Shown here one piece after another: positions 61,530-64,000 of a stretch of 64,000 nt of DNA (the first letter of the stretch is position 1; each line of letters begins with the position of its first letter). The notes under the pieces were generated by a model. That model was not told the origin of the DNA and did no database searches. It saw only the letters and a program-made list of their open reading frames with translations. Source of the stretch: Gordius sp. MW1 (Eukaryota; Nematomorpha; Gordioida; Gordea; Gordiidae); assembly GCA_964036665.1 (NCBI GenBank), contig OZ038531.1, positions 16,740,168 through 16,804,167 on the forward strand. Reading direction: 5' to 3'. Both the position numbers and the translations under genes were made by a program.

Positions 61530-63511
61530 TTTTGTAGGGGAGGGCATAGGGTAAATATCAATGTTAACCAATTAAAAAACGAAAAATTCACATGACTAGG
61601 ATATGAGAAGAAAATAGTTTGTGTCCTTTATAACTTCCTTTTATTTTTATTTTTAATTTATTTGGCTGTGTAGAACTATAAAAACTATATATTGCTATAT
61701 ACTTTATTTATTTTATTTAATTAAATATTTGTATTTAATTGTAGTAGAACTTATATATGCATATGTAATTAGATTTGGCATCAATGGTGTTATAAATATA
61801 AGTATTGGCTACGAGAAAGCAATAAGAGTAATGGGAGAGGGTACGTGTAAAACAAGGGGCATCGTAAATGCAATAATAGCATGTGTGCACAGTACGTTGT
61901 ACAAAGGAAATATGTGCGGCTTGATAAGGAGGGTATGGGATAATAACATAAAGCGACGTGAAATTGGGGTGGGGGCGTTAGCAAGCGAACAGCCGTTAGT
62001 AATTATTAAATGGGAAAGAACATCTCATGTTAGTGGAGACAGGGTCGGCGATTACTATCTTAAACAAAAGGACGTGGGTCGCCGCAGGGAAACCAAAGCT
62101 GGATATGAATGGGAAAGTTAACATATGCTTATTAACGGGAGAGGAGCTAAAGGTTCTGGGTAGGTGCGTAGTAAAAGTAAGACATAAGGGAGAACTAGTA
62201 AAGGCAGAGGTATATATAATGGACTGGGCGGCTAATAATATTGTAGGGTGTGGATTAATAGATGGTCAAAAGAGTTTAATTGGTGGGATTGTATAGAAAA
62301 GGGGGATGTGGCGTTAGAGGTGTCGTTTGAGGGTAAGGAGGGGGAAAGGGAGGAAGGTAAAGAGTTAATTGCGATGTTAAAAAAATTTGAGGAAGTGTTT
62401 GAGAACAGATTAGGCTGTTGTAAAGGGGTGGAAGTAGATATAGAATTAAAAGAAGGCGCCATTCCCAAGTTTTGTGGAGTGCAGAGAATTCCCTTCGAGT
62501 GGAAAAAAGAGGTTGAAAGTGAATTAGATAAATGGCTAAAGGAGGGGGTTATAAAGGAAGTGGTCTCAAGTTATTGGGCGACACCGTTAGTTCCGGTGAG
62601 GAAAGTGAACGGTAAATTAAGGTTATGCCTAGATTTTCGGGTGACCCTAAATCAGTGTGTGAGGGATGTTAAGTATCCACTAATTCGTTTTGAGGATATT
62701 GTAGCACAGTTGAGTGGCTGTCGATGGTATTCGAAGATCGACTTTGCCAGTGCTTATTTACAACTTCTGGTAAGTGAGAGGACTAGCGGGTATTTAACGA
62801 TAAACACGCACAAGGGTTTATTTGCTTTTCGCCGGTTACCATTCGGGCTGAGTGTGTCAGCTCCGATTTTTCAAAGGACGATGGCCGCATTGTTTAGGGA
62901 TATGGGCCGCGTATTTTATTATATGGATGATATTTTGGTGAGTGGTAAATCGCGGGAAGAGCATGATATTCGGTTATACGAGGTATTAAGGCGTATTAAG
63001 GAAAGCGGTATGGTAGTAAGTTGGGAGAAGAGTAAGTTTGCTACGGAGTAAGTCGTTTATTTAGGCCATGTATTGAAGGGGAATACTATAATTCCGGTGA
63101 GGGACAAGGTTGAAGTAATTCAAAAATTGAGGGAACCTGGTACAGGAAAAGAGCTGCATAGTTTTTTGGGAGTATTTAATTACTATAGTAAGTTTATTAA
63201 AAATTTTGCCCAATTGTCGGCACCTTTATACGGTTTAATACGAAAAAGAGCAGTGTTTGTTTGGGATGAGAGGTGTCAAAGTAGTTTTGAGCAACGAAAC
63301 AATGTCTTGTAGCTTTGCCCGTCCTGATTTGTTTTGATAATGAAAGGGAGACGAGGTTAGCGGTTGATGCCTCAATGTTGGGAGTGGGCGGGGCACTGTT
63401 GCAGGTGGATGAAAGGATAGAAAAACCAATTATAAATTTTTCTCGGAAGTTAAGGGATTGTGAGTTGCGGTATTCGGTCATTGTAAAGGAGGCATTAGCC
63501 ATGGTGTATGG
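61530..63511 (+). mobile_element. Gypsy-like LTR retrotransposon pol, truncated and inactivated
   Basis: A retropepsin-like segment at 62027-62296 reads LVETGSAITIL, with Glu where the catalytic Asp of DTG is expected. Reverse transcriptase at 62248-63051 shows the family order: VNGKLRLCLDFR, WYSKIDFASAYLQL, FRRLPFGLSVSAPIFQRTM and YMDDILVSG. The frame is closed by TAA at 63049-63051 inside the FATE..VVYLGHVL region, and resumes without shift to 63312. A frame change near 63312 then leads to RNase H (LAVDASMLGVGGALLQ), which is cut at 63511 by a hAT insertion. No LTR, integrase or clear gag is in the window; the left side abuts the HINE-like repeat. Confidence 0.88.
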
Positions 63512-64000
63512 CAGGGGTAGGCAACGCGGCGCCCGCGGGCGCCATGGCGCCCCCGATCGATTTTTAATGCGCTCTCGCTGGACTAATGTAATTGTATGAT
63601 CTAATAACACGCACGCCTATTTTGTTAGTGTGTGATCGTATTTCGAATAGACCACGCGTAGACCGTGCATTTAAAACTACCAAGTAATCCGTAATAATTC
63701 TTTTCCTTCAAAACCCTTCATGGATAAATGTAAAAGAAGAACATATTATTTTAACGATGAATGGGAATATCTATATTGTTTCGTTGATTACAAGGGGAGG
63801 TGTATTTGTTGTGTAATAATAGTGTTGCGATTCCCAAGAAAAGTAATATTGAACGACATTTTAACACCGTTCATACAAATTTTGATAGTGACTATCCAAT
63901 GAACTCTGAAATTAGAAGAAATAAAATTATTTCTTTAAAATCTTTAAGAACTAACCAGCATAGTTTTTTACTAAACCACTAACAACATAAAGCAGCAACG
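63512..64000 (+). mobile_element. hAT of the ZBED5-like group, left part only
   Basis: Starts caggggtaggcaacgcggcg, a hAT terminus with the palindromic GC-rich stretch gcgcccgcgggcgccatggc behind it. From 63720 the + strand encodes DKCKRRTYYFNDEWEYLYCF, then after a one-step frame change (about 63810) NNSVAIPKKSNIERHFNTVH, a BED-type zinc finger as in ZBED5/GTF2IRD2-related hAT transposases. The frame ends at TAA 63980-63982 and the element continues past the window. It is inserted in the Gypsy RNase H region. Confidence 0.8.

Overview
This is a piece of an AT-rich animal nuclear genome. Genes are split by introns with GT..AG borders, and most of the sequence between and inside them is DNA transposons and their wreckage. 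No prokaryotic features (operons, Shine-Dalgarno sites, CRISPR) are visible. An arthropod, perhaps an insect, is my inference: the genes include an inhibitory serpin with an Arg-Ser reactive site, and an ARAP-type RhoGAP gene without a visible ArfGAP domain. Nothing here fixes the species.

Genes, left to right. (1) A secreted serpin, + strand, four coding exons in 3925-8520, with an intact inhibitory hinge and about 116 residues added after the usual serpin end. (2) An unrecognised gene, + strand, six exons in 19290-20159, whose stop codon lies 26 bp before a Harbinger-type element. (3) Two exons resembling a TGF-beta family prodomain, + strand, 30969-31771, with no mature cystine-knot exon found. 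(4) A complete SDA1/SDAD1 60S ribosome-biogenesis gene, + strand, 13 exons in 36674-48560, 766 codons, all exon phases agreeing. (5) A PH-RhoGAP-RA-PH gene of the ARAP type, - strand, 59189 down to 49295.

Mobile DNA. hAT elements dominate. Four insertions have clear boundaries, and three of these have perfect target duplications: hAT at 9271-12596 (ctgtctcg), hAT at 21502-22665 (aatccgat), hAT in an SDA1 intron at 39339-40406 (ccctctag), and a PIF/Harbinger-type element at 20186-22731 flanked by TTA that contains the second hAT. Others are nested, truncated or terminal fragments. Different hAT groups carry different subterminal tandem motifs (cccagc, cccgac, gagac, gtaact). Also present are a Gypsy-like pol cut by another hAT at the right edge, two RTE-like reverse transcriptase tails, a poly(A)-tailed retro-insertion inside the RhoGAP gene, several foldback elements including one with arms of roughly 600 bp inside an SDA1 intron, and a repeat family with subterminal inverted repeats, a GTCC microsatellite, internal tandem repeats and a GC hairpin end. 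That layout resembles the Helentron-associated DINE-1/HINE elements.

The two best-preserved genes, SDA1 and the RhoGAP gene, are convergent and 734 bp apart. Both tolerate insertions of 1 to 2 kb in their introns with no visible damage to exons.
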